A stretch of 17,750 bases of DNA from an uncultured Faecalibacterium sp. (GCA_934553285.1 CAKTFD010000044.1:1-17750); one strand, 5' to 3'. Counted from the stretch's first letter, positions 7,423 through 15,850 are shown. Program-made: numbers and translations. The notes: generated by a model not told the origin, from the sequence alone.

Positions 7423-7478
7423 CATAGCTGCGGCCTGTGCAGCCCAGACTACCTGTAAAAGGGAAGGGGGCTGGGCCG

Positions 7479-9080
7479 ATGTCCGGCAAACGGGTGCTGG
7501 CGGTGTATGCCGCCCTGCTGCTGGGGTTTGCGGTGGTGCTGTGCCGGCTGTATCTGCTGGCGCAGCATCCGTTTTATGCTGCGCGGGCGGCGGCACAAAG
7601 CACGGTCAGCCTGCCGCTGCCTGTCCGGCGGGGCAATTTTTACGATCATCAGGGGCGGCTGCTCACCGGGCTGGAAATGCGCTGGCAGCTGCTGTGCTTC
7701 CCCGGCCAGAGCAATTACGACCGGCTGTACGCCTGTACGGACGCTGCCGGGCAGGCGCAGCTGTACCGCAGCCGCAGCCGTGCCGCACCGTTTCTGCTGG
7801 AGGTGAACTGCGACCCGGCAGGCCTTGGGCTGCGCGGCTGGCCGACCGCCCGGCGGTACGCGGCGGTGCCATTGTGTCAGCACCTGATCGGGTATCTGGA
7901 CAGTGCGAGCAGCGGGGCTGCCGGGTTGGAAAAGGCGCTGGATGCGGTGCTTGCCGGTACCGGGGCACACAGCAGCTTTGTCTGTGCCGTGACGGCGCAG
8001 GGGAGCCTGCGCACCGGCGAGACACCGCAGCTTGTCTGCGCAGACAGCGGGGCGCTGGGAGTGCAGCTGACCATCTCCCGCCCGGTGCAGCGGGCGGCGG
8101 AAGCGGTGGCGGCGGATACCATGAGCAGCGGTTGTATCCTGGTACTGGATGCCGCCACGGCGGCGGTACGGGCCAGCGTTAGTGTGCCGGGCTACGACCC
8201 GGAACACCTTGCCGACAGCCTGCAGGCGGCAGACAGCCCATTTTTAGACCGGACGCTGCAAAGCTATGCGGTAGGCTCGGTGTTCAAGCCGGTGCTGGCG
8301 GCAGCTGCGCTGGAAGCGGGCCTGCAGCCCATTTACGAGTGCACCGGCGCGGTGGTCGTGGATGGGCAGGTGTTCCGCTGCGCAGGCGGGGTGCCCCATG
8401 GGCAGGTAGACCTTGCTGCCGCGCTGGCCAAAAGCTGCAACGGGTATTTTATCCGGCTGGGGCAGCAGCTGGGCGCAGAGAACCTGCTGGCAACAGCCCG
8501 GGCCTTCGGGTTTGCGCAGGCAGTGCCGCTGGCGGGCAGCCTTGCGGCGGAAGCCGGGCAGCTGCCCACTCCGCAGGAGCTGGCACAGAGCGGCCAGCTG
8601 GCAAATTTCAGCTTTGGGCAGGGCAGTCTGCTGGCCGCGCCGCTGCAGGTGGCGGCACTGTTCAACACCTTTGCGGCGGATGGCGTCTACCGCACGCCTG
8701 CAGTCGTGGCGGGCACCCTGGACGAAGCCACCGGGCAGCCGCTGGAAGCCCTCAGCCACCCGCAGGGGCAGCGGGTGCTGTCGGCGCAGAATGCGGTGCT
8801 GCTGCGCACCATGCTGGTGCAGGTGGTGGAGCAGGGGACAGCACAGGATGCAGCGGGGCTTTCCGGCGGGGCGGGCGGCAAGACCGGGACCGCACAGACC
8901 GGGCAGTTCACCCCGGACGGGCAGGAGCGCCGGAATCTGTGGTTTGCAGGGTTCTGGCCGGCGGCAAAGCCCCGGTATACCATCGTGGTACTGCAGGATG
9001 GTGCGGTGCATACGGCATATTCCAGCGCGGCCATCTTTGCACAGGTCTGCACTGCGCTGGAGGCAGCTTGTGGAAATTAG
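7479..9080 (+). CDS. Class B penicillin-binding protein (D,D-transpeptidase)
   Basis: A 533-residue membrane-bound transpeptidase that cross-links peptidoglycan outside the membrane. A single N-terminal helix (about 4-23) anchors it. RGNFYDHQGRLLTG is the conserved start of the N-terminal PBP module. The transpeptidase motifs are SVFK (catalytic S267, K270), SCN (S319-N321) and KTG (K468-G470). It is shorter than typical FtsI or PBP2 (about 580-700 residues), because the N-terminal module is compact and no PASTA domain is present, so division or elongation cannot be assigned. Start 7479 is chosen over the in-frame ATG at 7437 because GGGAAGGGGG lies just upstream and the helix then starts the protein. 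The gene is visibly richer in G and C than its neighbours. Confidence 0.88.
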   Translation: MSGKRVLAVYAALLLGFAVVLCRLYLLAQHPFYAARAAAQSTVSLPLPVRRGNFYDHQGRLLTGLEMRWQLLCFPGQSNYDRLYACTDAAGQAQLYRSRSRAAPFLLEVNCDPAGLGLRGWPTARRYAAVPLCQHLIGYLDSASSGAAGLEKALDAVLAGTGAHSSFVCAVTAQGSLRTGETPQLVCADSGALGVQLTISRPVQRAAEAVAADTMSSGCILVLDAATAAVRASVSVPGYDPEHLADSLQAADSPFLDRTLQSYAVGSVFKPVLAAAALEAGLQPIYECTGAVVVDGQVFRCAGGVPHGQVDLAAALAKSCNGYFIRLGQQLGAENLLATARAFGFAQAVPLAGSLAAEAGQLPTPQELAQSGQLANFSFGQGSLLAAPLQVAALFNTFAADGVYRTPAVVAGTLDEATGQPLEALSHPQGQRVLSAQNAVLLRTMLVQVVEQGTAQDAAGLSGGAGGKTGTAQTGQFTPDGQERRNLWFAGFWPAAKPRYTIVVLQDGAVHTAYSSAAIFAQVCTALEAACGN

Positions 9081-9123
9081 TTTCAGATTGAAGATAATTT
9101 ACGCGCAATACGCCAGCTGCTAC

Positions 9124-9152
9124 TTGCTTTTTGGACTTTGTTATGCTACTAT
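9124..9152 (+). promoter_or_regulatory. Predicted promoter of secG
   Basis: TTGCTT (9124-9129), 17 bases, then TACTAT (9147-9152) preceded by TGC, an extended -10. It gives a leader of about 50 bases before the secG start. A competing TATAGT lies at 9152-9157. It lies outside the PBP gene, so secG can be expressed on its own. Confidence 0.4.
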
Positions 9153-9209
9153 ATAGTCGTATTTTTGTGTGGTTTTCCGTATTTACAAATAAAAGGAGCG
9201 TTACAATCC

Positions 9210-9461
9210 ATGTCTGTTATCGAAATCGTTGGCGGCGCGATCCTGCTGGTCGCCTCGCTGGTCATCATTCTGCTCACCCTCCTGCAGCACACCCATGGTC
9301 AGGGCCTGTCCGGTGCCATCAATGGCAGCATGGGCGGTGCAAACAATGCACGGCTTACCCCGGCAGACCAGATGCTGGCCAAGGTCACCCGCATTGCCGG
9401 TGTGGTGTTCTTTGTGGTGGCTATTCTGGCTTGCCTGTTTGCAGGCCGTCTGGCAGGTTGA
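9210..9461 (+). CDS. secG: Preprotein translocase subunit SecG
   Basis: An 83-residue membrane protein with two helices (about 5-25 and 60-79) joined by a Gly/Asn-rich loop containing LLQHTHGQGLSGAINGS, the SecG signature region. SecG joins SecY and SecE in the export channel and helps SecA-driven transport. Start 9210 is preferred to an in-frame ATG at 9138 because AAAGGAG lies about 13 bases upstream and the family begins this way; the extension would cross the predicted promoter. The secG-rnr order is common in Gram-positive bacteria. A terminator separates the two here. Confidence 0.93.
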   Translation: MSVIEIVGGAILLVASLVIILLTLLQHTHGQGLSGAINGSMGGANNARLTPADQMLAKVTRIAGVVFFVVAILACLFAGRLAG

Positions 9462-9471
9462 GACCCTTTTG

Positions 9472-9496
9472 CAGCCCCGTGGACGGGGCTGTTTTT
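9472..9496 (+). terminator. Terminator between secG and rnr
   Basis: Stem CAGCCCC (9472-9478) with GGGGCTG (9485-9491), loop of 6, followed by five T. It ends or attenuates the secG transcript before rnr. A further 7-bp stem (9516-9522 with 9532-9538) lies in the rnr leader. Confidence 0.82.
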
Positions 9497-9629
9497 GTGT
9501 GCAGAAAAAAGTGCGGGCAGCCAGGATTGCGGGCTGCCGCAAAGAGGGGACAGGAGAAGGTATCCGTCCCAAGGCAGGGCTGTGCTCCGCAGGAGATGCA
9601 TGGCCACGGAAGTGAAGGAGTAACTGTTT

Positions 9630-11753
9630 ATGGCAATGCGCGATAAAATTGAGCACGCGATCCAGAATCAGCCGTGCACTGTAAAGGATCTGAAAAACAA
9701 GTTCGGCGGGGACCGCAGCACGGACCGCAAGGTGATGGAAGCTGTGGACCAGCTGGTGCACGAGGCAGTCATCTGCCAGCGGCAGGGCGTGTTTTTTACC
9801 GTGCGCAGCGGCCGTGCCGATAAGGCGCTGCTGTGCAAGGTGGTAAAGCTGGGCAAAAACTTTGCCTTTGTCATGCTGGAGGATGGCACCAGCGATATCT
9901 TTATCCCCGGCCGGTTCACCCGCGGTGCCATGCCCGGCGATAAGGTGCTGGTGGAAAAATTTGCACATCCCCGGGTAGAGGGCAGCGATGAGGGCGAGAT
10001 CCTGGCGGTGCTGGAAGAAAAGAACGCCCTGGTGGGCACCATGCACCGCGTGGAAGGCCGCCTGAAATTTGTGCCGGACGACTGCCCCGCCATCTCCATG
10101 CAGGTCATGCGGGACTGCGAGGGCAGCGCTAAGGACGGCGACAAGGTGGCTGTAGAGATCCTGCTGCGCGGCAGCCGCCAGGAGGATCACCGTGTGGGTG
10201 TGGCCATGCGCTTTGGCAGCTGCGATGAGGCCAAGCGCTGTGCCAAGGCACTGCTGTACGCCCAGGATATCCGCAGCCGCTTCCCGGATAAGGTGCGGGA
10301 GGAGGCCAAAAAGCTGGAAAATGCCGAGGTATCTGCTGCGGACTGCGAGGGTCGCATGGATCTGCGCGCTTTGCCCATCTTTACCATCGACAGCGCCGAG
10401 ACCAAGGATATCGATGATGCCATCAGCCTGACCAAGACCCCGGACGGCGGTTTTGAGCTGGGCGTGCACATCGCGGATGTTTCCAACTATGTCAAGCCCG
10501 GCACCGAGCTGGACAACGAGGCTTTTGCCCGTGCCACCAGCGTTTACTATGCGGATCAGGTGGTGCCCATGCTGCCCAAGCAGCTGTCCAACGGCATCTG
10601 CAGCCTGAACGAGGGCGTGCTGCGCCTGGCGTTCTCCTGCCTGATGCGGCTGGATAAGGATGGCAACCTGACCGACTACCGCTTTGTCAAGTCCATCATC
10701 CGCAGCCGGGTCAAGGGCGTGTACGCCGAGATCAATGCGCTTCTGGCTGGCAGCACCGATGATGAGCTGACCGGCAAGTACCACGAGGTGCTGGCACAGC
10801 TGCCCGCCATGAAGGAGCTGTACGGCCACCGCGCCCGCCTGCGCAAGCAGCGCGGCTGCATGGATATCGAGAGCGGGGAAGTGAAGCTGATCCTGGATGA
10901 GGACGGCCACTGCATCGATGTGAAAAAGCGTACCTCCGGCGAGAGCGAATCCATGATCGAAGAGTTTATGCTGCTGGCCAACCAGTGTGCAGCCCACTTT
11001 GCCCGGGTAAAGCAGATCCCCTTTGTGTACCGCGTACACGAGGAGCCGAACGCCGAAAAGCTGGAGCGGCTGCACAACCTGCTGCAGGCCTGCGGCATCA
11101 ACGACCACTTTGCCAAGGAGGTGCCCGCCCCCAAGGAGCTGAGCGCCATCCTGGAGGGTGTGCGCGGCACCGCCTACGAGCAGATCATCAACACCGGTAT
11201 GCTGCGCTGCATGTCCAAGGCGCTGTATGAGGATAAACCCAAGGGCCACTACGGCCTGGTGCTGCAGGATTATGCCCACTTTACCAGCCCCATCCGCCGC
11301 TATCCGGACCTGGCCATCCACCGCATCATGACCGAGCAGCTCAAGGGTGCGGATAAGGACACCATGATCCTGCGCTACAGCGACTTTGCGGAAAAGGTAA
11401 GCGAACAGTCCAGCGAGCGCGAGGTCGTTGCCATGCAGATCGAGCGCAAGGCCGAGGACTGCTACAAGGCCGAGTATGCCCGCCGCCATCTGGGCGAGTG
11501 CTACGAGGGCCGTATTTCCGGCGTGACCCAGCGCGGCTTGTTCATTGAACTGGAAAACGGTGTGGAGGGCTTTGTGCCGGCTTCCAGCCTGACGGCCACC
11601 GGCACCACCCTCACCGAGGGCGTGCGCCTTGCAGACCCCGTTTCCGGCAAGAGCTGGAACCTGGGCGATACCATGATGATCACCATCGTGCGCGCAGATG
11701 TGAACCTGGGCAAGATCGATTTCGAGGTTGCCCCGGAAAGCGCAAAGCAGTAA
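9630..11753 (+). CDS. rnr: Ribonuclease R
   Basis: A 707-residue 3'-to-5' exoribonuclease of the RNase II/R family that degrades structured RNA and supports mRNA and rRNA quality control in the cytoplasm. Order: N-terminal winged-helix region (about 1-65), cold-shock-like domains (about 75-215), RNB catalytic domain (about 240-570), S1 domain near the C-terminus (YEGRISGVTQRGLFIELENG). The metal site is DSAETKDIDD with D254, D260, D262 and D263, equivalent to D201, D207, D209 and D210 of E. coli RNase II. GAAGGAG about 11 bases before the ATG fixes the start. The N-terminal helical domain and full S1 tail favour RNase R over RNase II. smpB, often the next gene, is not present. Confidence 0.96.
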   Translation: MAMRDKIEHAIQNQPCTVKDLKNKFGGDRSTDRKVMEAVDQLVHEAVICQRQGVFFTVRSGRADKALLCKVVKLGKNFAFVMLEDGTSDIFIPGRFTRGAMPGDKVLVEKFAHPRVEGSDEGEILAVLEEKNALVGTMHRVEGRLKFVPDDCPAISMQVMRDCEGSAKDGDKVAVEILLRGSRQEDHRVGVAMRFGSCDEAKRCAKALLYAQDIRSRFPDKVREEAKKLENAEVSAADCEGRMDLRALPIFTIDSAETKDIDDAISLTKTPDGGFELGVHIADVSNYVKPGTELDNEAFARATSVYYADQVVPMLPKQLSNGICSLNEGVLRLAFSCLMRLDKDGNLTDYRFVKSIIRSRVKGVYAEINALLAGSTDDELTGKYHEVLAQLPAMKELYGHRARLRKQRGCMDIESGEVKLILDEDGHCIDVKKRTSGESESMIEEFMLLANQCAAHFARVKQIPFVYRVHEEPNAEKLERLHNLLQACGINDHFAKEVPAPKELSAILEGVRGTAYEQIINTGMLRCMSKALYEDKPKGHYGLVLQDYAHFTSPIRRYPDLAIHRIMTEQLKGADKDTMILRYSDFAEKVSEQSSEREVVAMQIERKAEDCYKAEYARRHLGECYEGRISGVTQRGLFIELENGVEGFVPASSLTATGTTLTEGVRLADPVSGKSWNLGDTMMITIVRADVNLGKIDFEVAPESAKQ

Positions 11754-11763
11754 ATAGGACAGC

Positions 11764-11806
11764 AGAGAGCCATTACACAGGAAACTGTGCGGTGGCTCTC
11801 TTTTTT
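11764..11806 (+). terminator. Rho-independent terminator after rnr
   Basis: Outer stem AGAGAGCCA (11764-11772) with TGGCTCTCT (11793-11801), an inner stem CACAG-GAAA-CTGTG (11776-11789) capped by a GAAA tetraloop, then a run of T. A long, strong hairpin starting 11 bases after the stop. Confidence 0.9.
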
Positions 11807-11911
11807 GTTGCCTTATCCCCGTGGACATAGGGCTTTTGGTCACAATTTGTACGTATTTCCAGCAAATGCGGGAGGATGTAAAAAAACTATACACTGGGCA
11901 GGATTTGTTTG

Positions 11912-11940
11912 TTGTTCCGGCGCATGTGGTGGGGTATACT
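11912..11940 (+). promoter_or_regulatory. Predicted promoter of the oleate hydratase gene
   Basis: TTGTTC (11912-11917), 17 bases, TATACT (11935-11940). Transcription would start near 11947, leaving a leader of about 60 bases with AAGGAGG at 11993-11999. This rules out upstream in-frame starts such as 11821. Confidence 0.6.
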
Positions 11941-12006
11941 GTAGCCATAGAGAACAGCACGATGAAGGCTGTAAAGAAGAAAACGTCGAAGCAAGGAGGC
12001 TTTTCT

Positions 12007-13779
12007 ATGTACTATTCCAGTGGCAACTACGAAGCATTTGCACATCCCAAAAAGCCGGAGGGTGTAGACCATAAATCTGCTTATATCATCGGCTCCGGTC
12101 TGGCAGCCCTGACCGCTGCCTGCTACCTGGTGCGTGATGGCCAGATGAAGGGCGAGCATGTCCATGTGTTTGAAAAAAATGCGCTGGCCGGCGGTGCCTG
12201 CGATGGCTACAAGTACGATATCGGCTATGTGATGCGCGGCGGCCGCGAGATGGACAACCACTTTGAGGTCATGTGGGACATGCTGCGCTCCGTGCCCTCG
12301 CTGGAGACCGAGGGTGCCAGCGTGCTGGACGAATACTACTGGCTGAACAAGGAAGACCCCAACTTCTCCCTGTGCCGTGCCACCGTCAACCGCGGCGAGG
12401 ATGCCCACACCGATGGCAAGTTCGGTCTGTCCGATAAGGGCGCAATGGAGATCATGAAGCTGTTCTTCACCCCGGACGAGCAGCTGCAGGATAAAAAGAT
12501 CACGGATTTCTTTGATGACGAGGTGCTCAACACCAACTTCTGGATGTACTGGCGCACCATGTTCGCCTTTGAGAACTGGCACAGCGCACTGGAGATGAAG
12601 CTGTACCTCAAGCGCTATATCCACCACATCGGCGGTCTGCCGGACTTTACCGCCCTGCGCTTTACCCGTTACAACCAGTACGAGTCCATCATCCTGCCCA
12701 TGGTGCGCTATCTGGAGAGCTTTGGTGTGCAGTTCCACTACAACACCAAGGTCACCGATGTGCGGTTTGATATCCAGAGCGGCCGCAAGATGGCAAGCTC
12801 TGTTACCGTGGAGCACGCAGGCGAGGTCTCCAACATTGATCTGACCGAGAACGACCTGCTGTTCATCACCAATGGCGGCTGTGTGGAAAGCTGCACCGTG
12901 GGCGCACAGGATAAGGCCACCGGTTTTGACCCCACCATCCAGCCCGGCAACGGCTGGGATCTGTGGAAGAAGATCGCCGCACAGGATCCTTCCTTCGGTC
13001 ATCCGGAGAAGTTCTGCTCCGAGCCGGAATTGAGCAACTGGGAGAGCGCCACCATCACCACGCTGGACGACAAGATCCCCCAGTATATCCGCAAGATCTG
13101 CAAGCGCGATCCTTTCAGCGGCCACACCGTCACCGGCGGCATCGTCACCGTCAAGGATTCCAGCTGGCTGCTCAGCTGGACGCTGAACCGTCAGCAGCAG
13201 TTCAAGGACCAGCCCAAAGACCAGCTGTGTGTCTGGGTGTACGGCCTGTTCAGCGATAAGCCCGGCGATTACGTCAAGAAGCCCATGCGCGAGTGCACCG
13301 GCCGCGAGATCTGCATGGAGTGGCTGTACCACATCGGCGTGCCTGAGGATCAGATCGCCGAGCTGGCAGAGCACAGCGCCAACACCGTGCCTGTGATGAT
13401 GCCCTATATCGACGCCTTCTTTATGCCCCGTGCTATGGGCGACCGCCCCGATGTTGTGCCCGAAGGCGCTGTCAACTTTGCTTTCCTGGGCCAGTTTGCT
13501 GAGACTGCCCGCGACACGATCTTCACCACCGAGTATTCTATGCGTACCGGTATGGAGGCTGTATACACCCTGCTGAACATTGACCGCGGAGTGCCCGAGG
13601 TCTGGGGCAGCACCTACGATGTGCGCGCCCTCATCGATGCCACCGTCAAGCTGCGCGACGGCAAAAAGATCACCGATATGGATCTGCCGCTCATCCCGCG
13701 CCTGGCAATGAAGGAAGCCCTGAAAAAGATCGAGGGCACCGACCTTGAGAAGTTCCTCAAGGAGTATAACGCGATCTGA
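12007..13779 (+). CDS. ohyA: Oleate hydratase (FAD-binding, former MCRA family)
   Basis: A 590-residue FAD protein that adds water to cis-9 unsaturated fatty acids, turning oleate into 10-hydroxystearate; this is thought to detoxify unsaturated fatty acids at the membrane. The N-terminal nucleotide-binding motif is AYIIGSGLAALTAA (G29, G31). RGGREMDNHFE carries E81, and Y200 lies 119 residues later, the same distance as E82-Y201 in Staphylococcus aureus OhyA and E122-Y241 in Elizabethkingia, the catalytic pair as I recall them. Length equals the usual 560-650. Start 12007 is fixed by AAGGAGG and the upstream promoter. It stands alone between its own promoter and terminator, so it is a single-gene unit. 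Confidence 0.95.
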   Translation: MYYSSGNYEAFAHPKKPEGVDHKSAYIIGSGLAALTAACYLVRDGQMKGEHVHVFEKNALAGGACDGYKYDIGYVMRGGREMDNHFEVMWDMLRSVPSLETEGASVLDEYYWLNKEDPNFSLCRATVNRGEDAHTDGKFGLSDKGAMEIMKLFFTPDEQLQDKKITDFFDDEVLNTNFWMYWRTMFAFENWHSALEMKLYLKRYIHHIGGLPDFTALRFTRYNQYESIILPMVRYLESFGVQFHYNTKVTDVRFDIQSGRKMASSVTVEHAGEVSNIDLTENDLLFITNGGCVESCTVGAQDKATGFDPTIQPGNGWDLWKKIAAQDPSFGHPEKFCSEPELSNWESATITTLDDKIPQYIRKICKRDPFSGHTVTGGIVTVKDSSWLLSWTLNRQQQFKDQPKDQLCVWVYGLFSDKPGDYVKKPMRECTGREICMEWLYHIGVPEDQIAELAEHSANTVPVMMPYIDAFFMPRAMGDRPDVVPEGAVNFAFLGQFAETARDTIFTTEYSMRTGMEAVYTLLNIDRGVPEVWGSTYDVRALIDATVKLRDGKKITDMDLPLIPRLAMKEALKKIEGTDLEKFLKEYNAI

Positions 13780-13826
13780 TATTTTCCTCCTCCCAACCGA
13801 TCCGGCGTGGGGTTTCAAACTCCCTG

Positions 13827-13874
13827 AAAAGGCCTCTCCGATGCTCTGCGACAGGGCACGGGGAGGCCTTTTTT
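13827..13874 (+). terminator. Rho-independent terminator after the oleate hydratase gene
   Basis: AAAAGGCCTCTCC (13827-13839) pairs with GGGGAGGCCTTTT (13860-13872) with one wobble. An inner stem forms within the loop (TGCTCTG with CAGGGCA). A T-run follows. The AAAA on the left arm may allow use on the other strand. Confidence 0.88.
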
Positions 13875-13949
13875 GTATAAGAAAGATACAATGTGCGGTA
13901 AACAAAAGGCAAAGGTGAAAATAATTTGTGCCAAAATAACGGTTTTGGC

Positions 13950-13978
13950 TTGTTTGCGGCGGCGTTCTGTGCTATGCT
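13950..13978 (+). promoter_or_regulatory. Predicted promoter of the 5'-nucleotidase gene
   Basis: TTGTTT (13950-13955), 17 bases, TATGCT (13973-13978) preceded by TGC, an extended -10. Transcription would begin near 13985, which excludes the in-frame upstream TTG at 13926 and supports the GTG start at 14055. Confidence 0.55.
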
Positions 13979-14054
13979 TAAAATATTGAAGGGCAGGGCT
14001 GGAAGAGCCTGCCCCAAGGCGATACGCCAGAAAATAAAAGGAGGTCGTTTTCCT

Positions 14055-15815
14055 GTGAAACAACTTATTTCCCGTCGCAGCTTTTTAAAGGCTGCTGGTG
14101 TGACCGCTGCCGCTGCATCGATGGCTCTGGGTGCGCCTGCCGCATCGGCCTGCTGGACCGGTGATAAATCAGAGGTCACCATCCTGTACACCAACGATGT
14201 ACATACCTATATCGATAAGCAAAGCCCCAAGCTGACCTACGCCGCCATTGCAGACCTGAAAAAGAGCTACCAGGAGCAGGGGCGCAATGTGCTGCTGGTG
14301 GATGCGGGCGACCATGTGCAGGGCACTGCCTACGGCTCCATGGACGAGGGCGCTTCCATCATCAAGCTGATGAACGCTGCCGGCTACGATGCAGCTACCC
14401 CCGGCAACCATGAGTTTGACTACGGCATGGACCGCGCCAAGGCACTGATGGCTGAGGCCGACTTCCCGTATCTGTCCTGCAACTGGGTCAACCTGCCGCT
14501 GAACAACCGCGTGCTGCGGGACAGCAAGGTGTTCCTCATTGGCGGTATGCGCATCGCCTTTGTGGGCGTTACCACCCCAGAGACCTTTACCAAGTCCACC
14601 CCGGCCTACTTTATGGATAAGGCCCAGCGCAGATACATCTATGATATCCAGGGCGGCGATGACGGCCAGAAGCTGTACGATGCCGTGCAGAAGGCTATCA
14701 ACAAGGCAAAGCTGGTGGCAGATGTGGTCATCGGCCTGGGCCATCTGGGCGTGGATCCTTCCTCTGCGCCCTGGACCAGTGAAGAGGTCATTGCACACAC
14801 CACCGGCCTGAACGCCTTTATCGACGGCCACTCTCACACCGTGATGGAGAACAAGCAGGTGCTGGATGCTTCCGGCAAGGCAGTCACCCTGACCCAGACC
14901 GGCTCCTACTTTGCCAACGTGGGCGAGATGACCATTGCACCGGACGGCACCATCTCCACCAAGCTGATCCCCACCTACGAGGGCGTGGATGCAGGCGTTG
15001 CAGCCATGCAGACCAGCTGGGTAAGCGCTGTGGACGATATGCTGGGCGAGGAGATCGCTGTGGGCGATACCGGCTTCTATGTTTCGGACGCTGCTACCGG
15101 CAAGCGCCGCATCCGCTCTGCTGAGACCAACCTCGGCGACTTTGTGGCCGATGGTATCTACGCCTACTTCAACGAGGTGGAGAAGCTGCACTGCGATCTG
15201 GCCATCATGAACGGCGGCGGCATCCGTGCGGATGTGCCTGCCGGCCAGTGGACCTTTAAGACCTGCAAGCAGGTCAGCCCCTTTGGCAACGTGGCCTGCC
15301 TGATGTCGGTCACCGGCAAGCAGATCCAGGACGCACTGGAGTTTGCAGCCCGTTTTGCAGGCGAGGGCGGCAAGGAGAACGGCGGCTTCCTGCATGTGGC
15401 AGGCGCTACCTACGAGATCCACACCGATGTGCCCAACACGGTGCAGACCGATGAGAAGAACGTCTGGATCGGCAGCGCTACCGGTACCCCGCGTGTGCAG
15501 AACGTGAAGATCTATGATAAGGCTTCCGGCAGCTATCTGCCGCTGGATCCGGGTGCTACCTACGCGCTGGCCGGTATGAACTACACCCTGCGCAACCTGG
15601 GCGATGGCTTTGCGATGTTTGACGGCGCAGAGCTGATCAAGGACTACGTGTCGGAGGATTACCTGGTAATGGCTACCTACGCCATGAGCTTTGACGGCGT
15701 GGATGCCGAGGGCCTGCCCCACCTGTCCAGCGCCAACAGCCCGCTGGCTGCTTACCCTGGCTATCTGCTGAACTACGAGCAGCCCTACGGCGCAGGCCGC
15801 ATCACCATTCTGTAA
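14055..15815 (+). CDS. Tat-exported 5'-nucleotidase / metallophosphatase (UshA type)
   Basis: A 586-residue protein with the strongest Tat leader of the window (SRRSFLKA, then an Ala-rich core ending APAASA). The metallophosphatase half shows NDVHTY (D48, H50), GDHVQG (D86), GNHEFDYG (N118, H119) and GHSH (H259, H261), the two-metal site. The C-terminal 5'-nucleotidase domain shows ETNLGDFVADGIY and NGGGIRAD. Family members release phosphate from extracellular nucleotides or related esters to scavenge nucleosides and phosphate. The start is GTG at 14055 with AAAAGGAGG ten bases upstream; an open TTG further up lies before the promoter. The residues after the first His (TYID) differ from the usual Gly. 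A terminator follows, so it is monocistronic. The exact substrate (nucleotides, UDP-sugars, cyclic nucleotides) is not readable. Confidence 0.92.
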   Translation: MKQLISRRSFLKAAGVTAAAASMALGAPAASACWTGDKSEVTILYTNDVHTYIDKQSPKLTYAAIADLKKSYQEQGRNVLLVDAGDHVQGTAYGSMDEGASIIKLMNAAGYDAATPGNHEFDYGMDRAKALMAEADFPYLSCNWVNLPLNNRVLRDSKVFLIGGMRIAFVGVTTPETFTKSTPAYFMDKAQRRYIYDIQGGDDGQKLYDAVQKAINKAKLVADVVIGLGHLGVDPSSAPWTSEEVIAHTTGLNAFIDGHSHTVMENKQVLDASGKAVTLTQTGSYFANVGEMTIAPDGTISTKLIPTYEGVDAGVAAMQTSWVSAVDDMLGEEIAVGDTGFYVSDAATGKRRIRSAETNLGDFVADGIYAYFNEVEKLHCDLAIMNGGGIRADVPAGQWTFKTCKQVSPFGNVACLMSVTGKQIQDALEFAARFAGEGGKENGGFLHVAGATYEIHTDVPNTVQTDEKNVWIGSATGTPRVQNVKIYDKASGSYLPLDPGATYALAGMNYTLRNLGDGFAMFDGAELIKDYVSEDYLVMATYAMSFDGVDAEGLPHLSSANSPLAAYPGYLLNYEQPYGAGRITIL

Positions 15816-15850
15816 AAGAAAGCCCTATCAGGGCAGGTCAACTGTATAGC

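Noticed and set aside
7403..8182. A plus-strand open frame in another frame within the PBP gene (also 8339-9091 and 8413-9156)
   Set aside because: Low-complexity Ala/Gly/Arg-rich protein overlapping a PBP with all catalytic motifs intact; it is a frame shadow.
9201..11960. A 919-codon open frame on the minus strand opposite secG and rnr
   Set aside because: It is rich in Gln, His and Ala runs with no recognisable domain, and lies entirely opposite a well-identified RNase R. It is a by-product of GC-rich codon use.
11887..13905. A 672-codon minus-strand open frame opposite the oleate hydratase gene
   Set aside because: No domain, no ribosome binding site of note, and mirror composition of the sense gene. 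Same reasoning applies to the minus frames at 14169-15722, 2914-4353 and 1403-2944.
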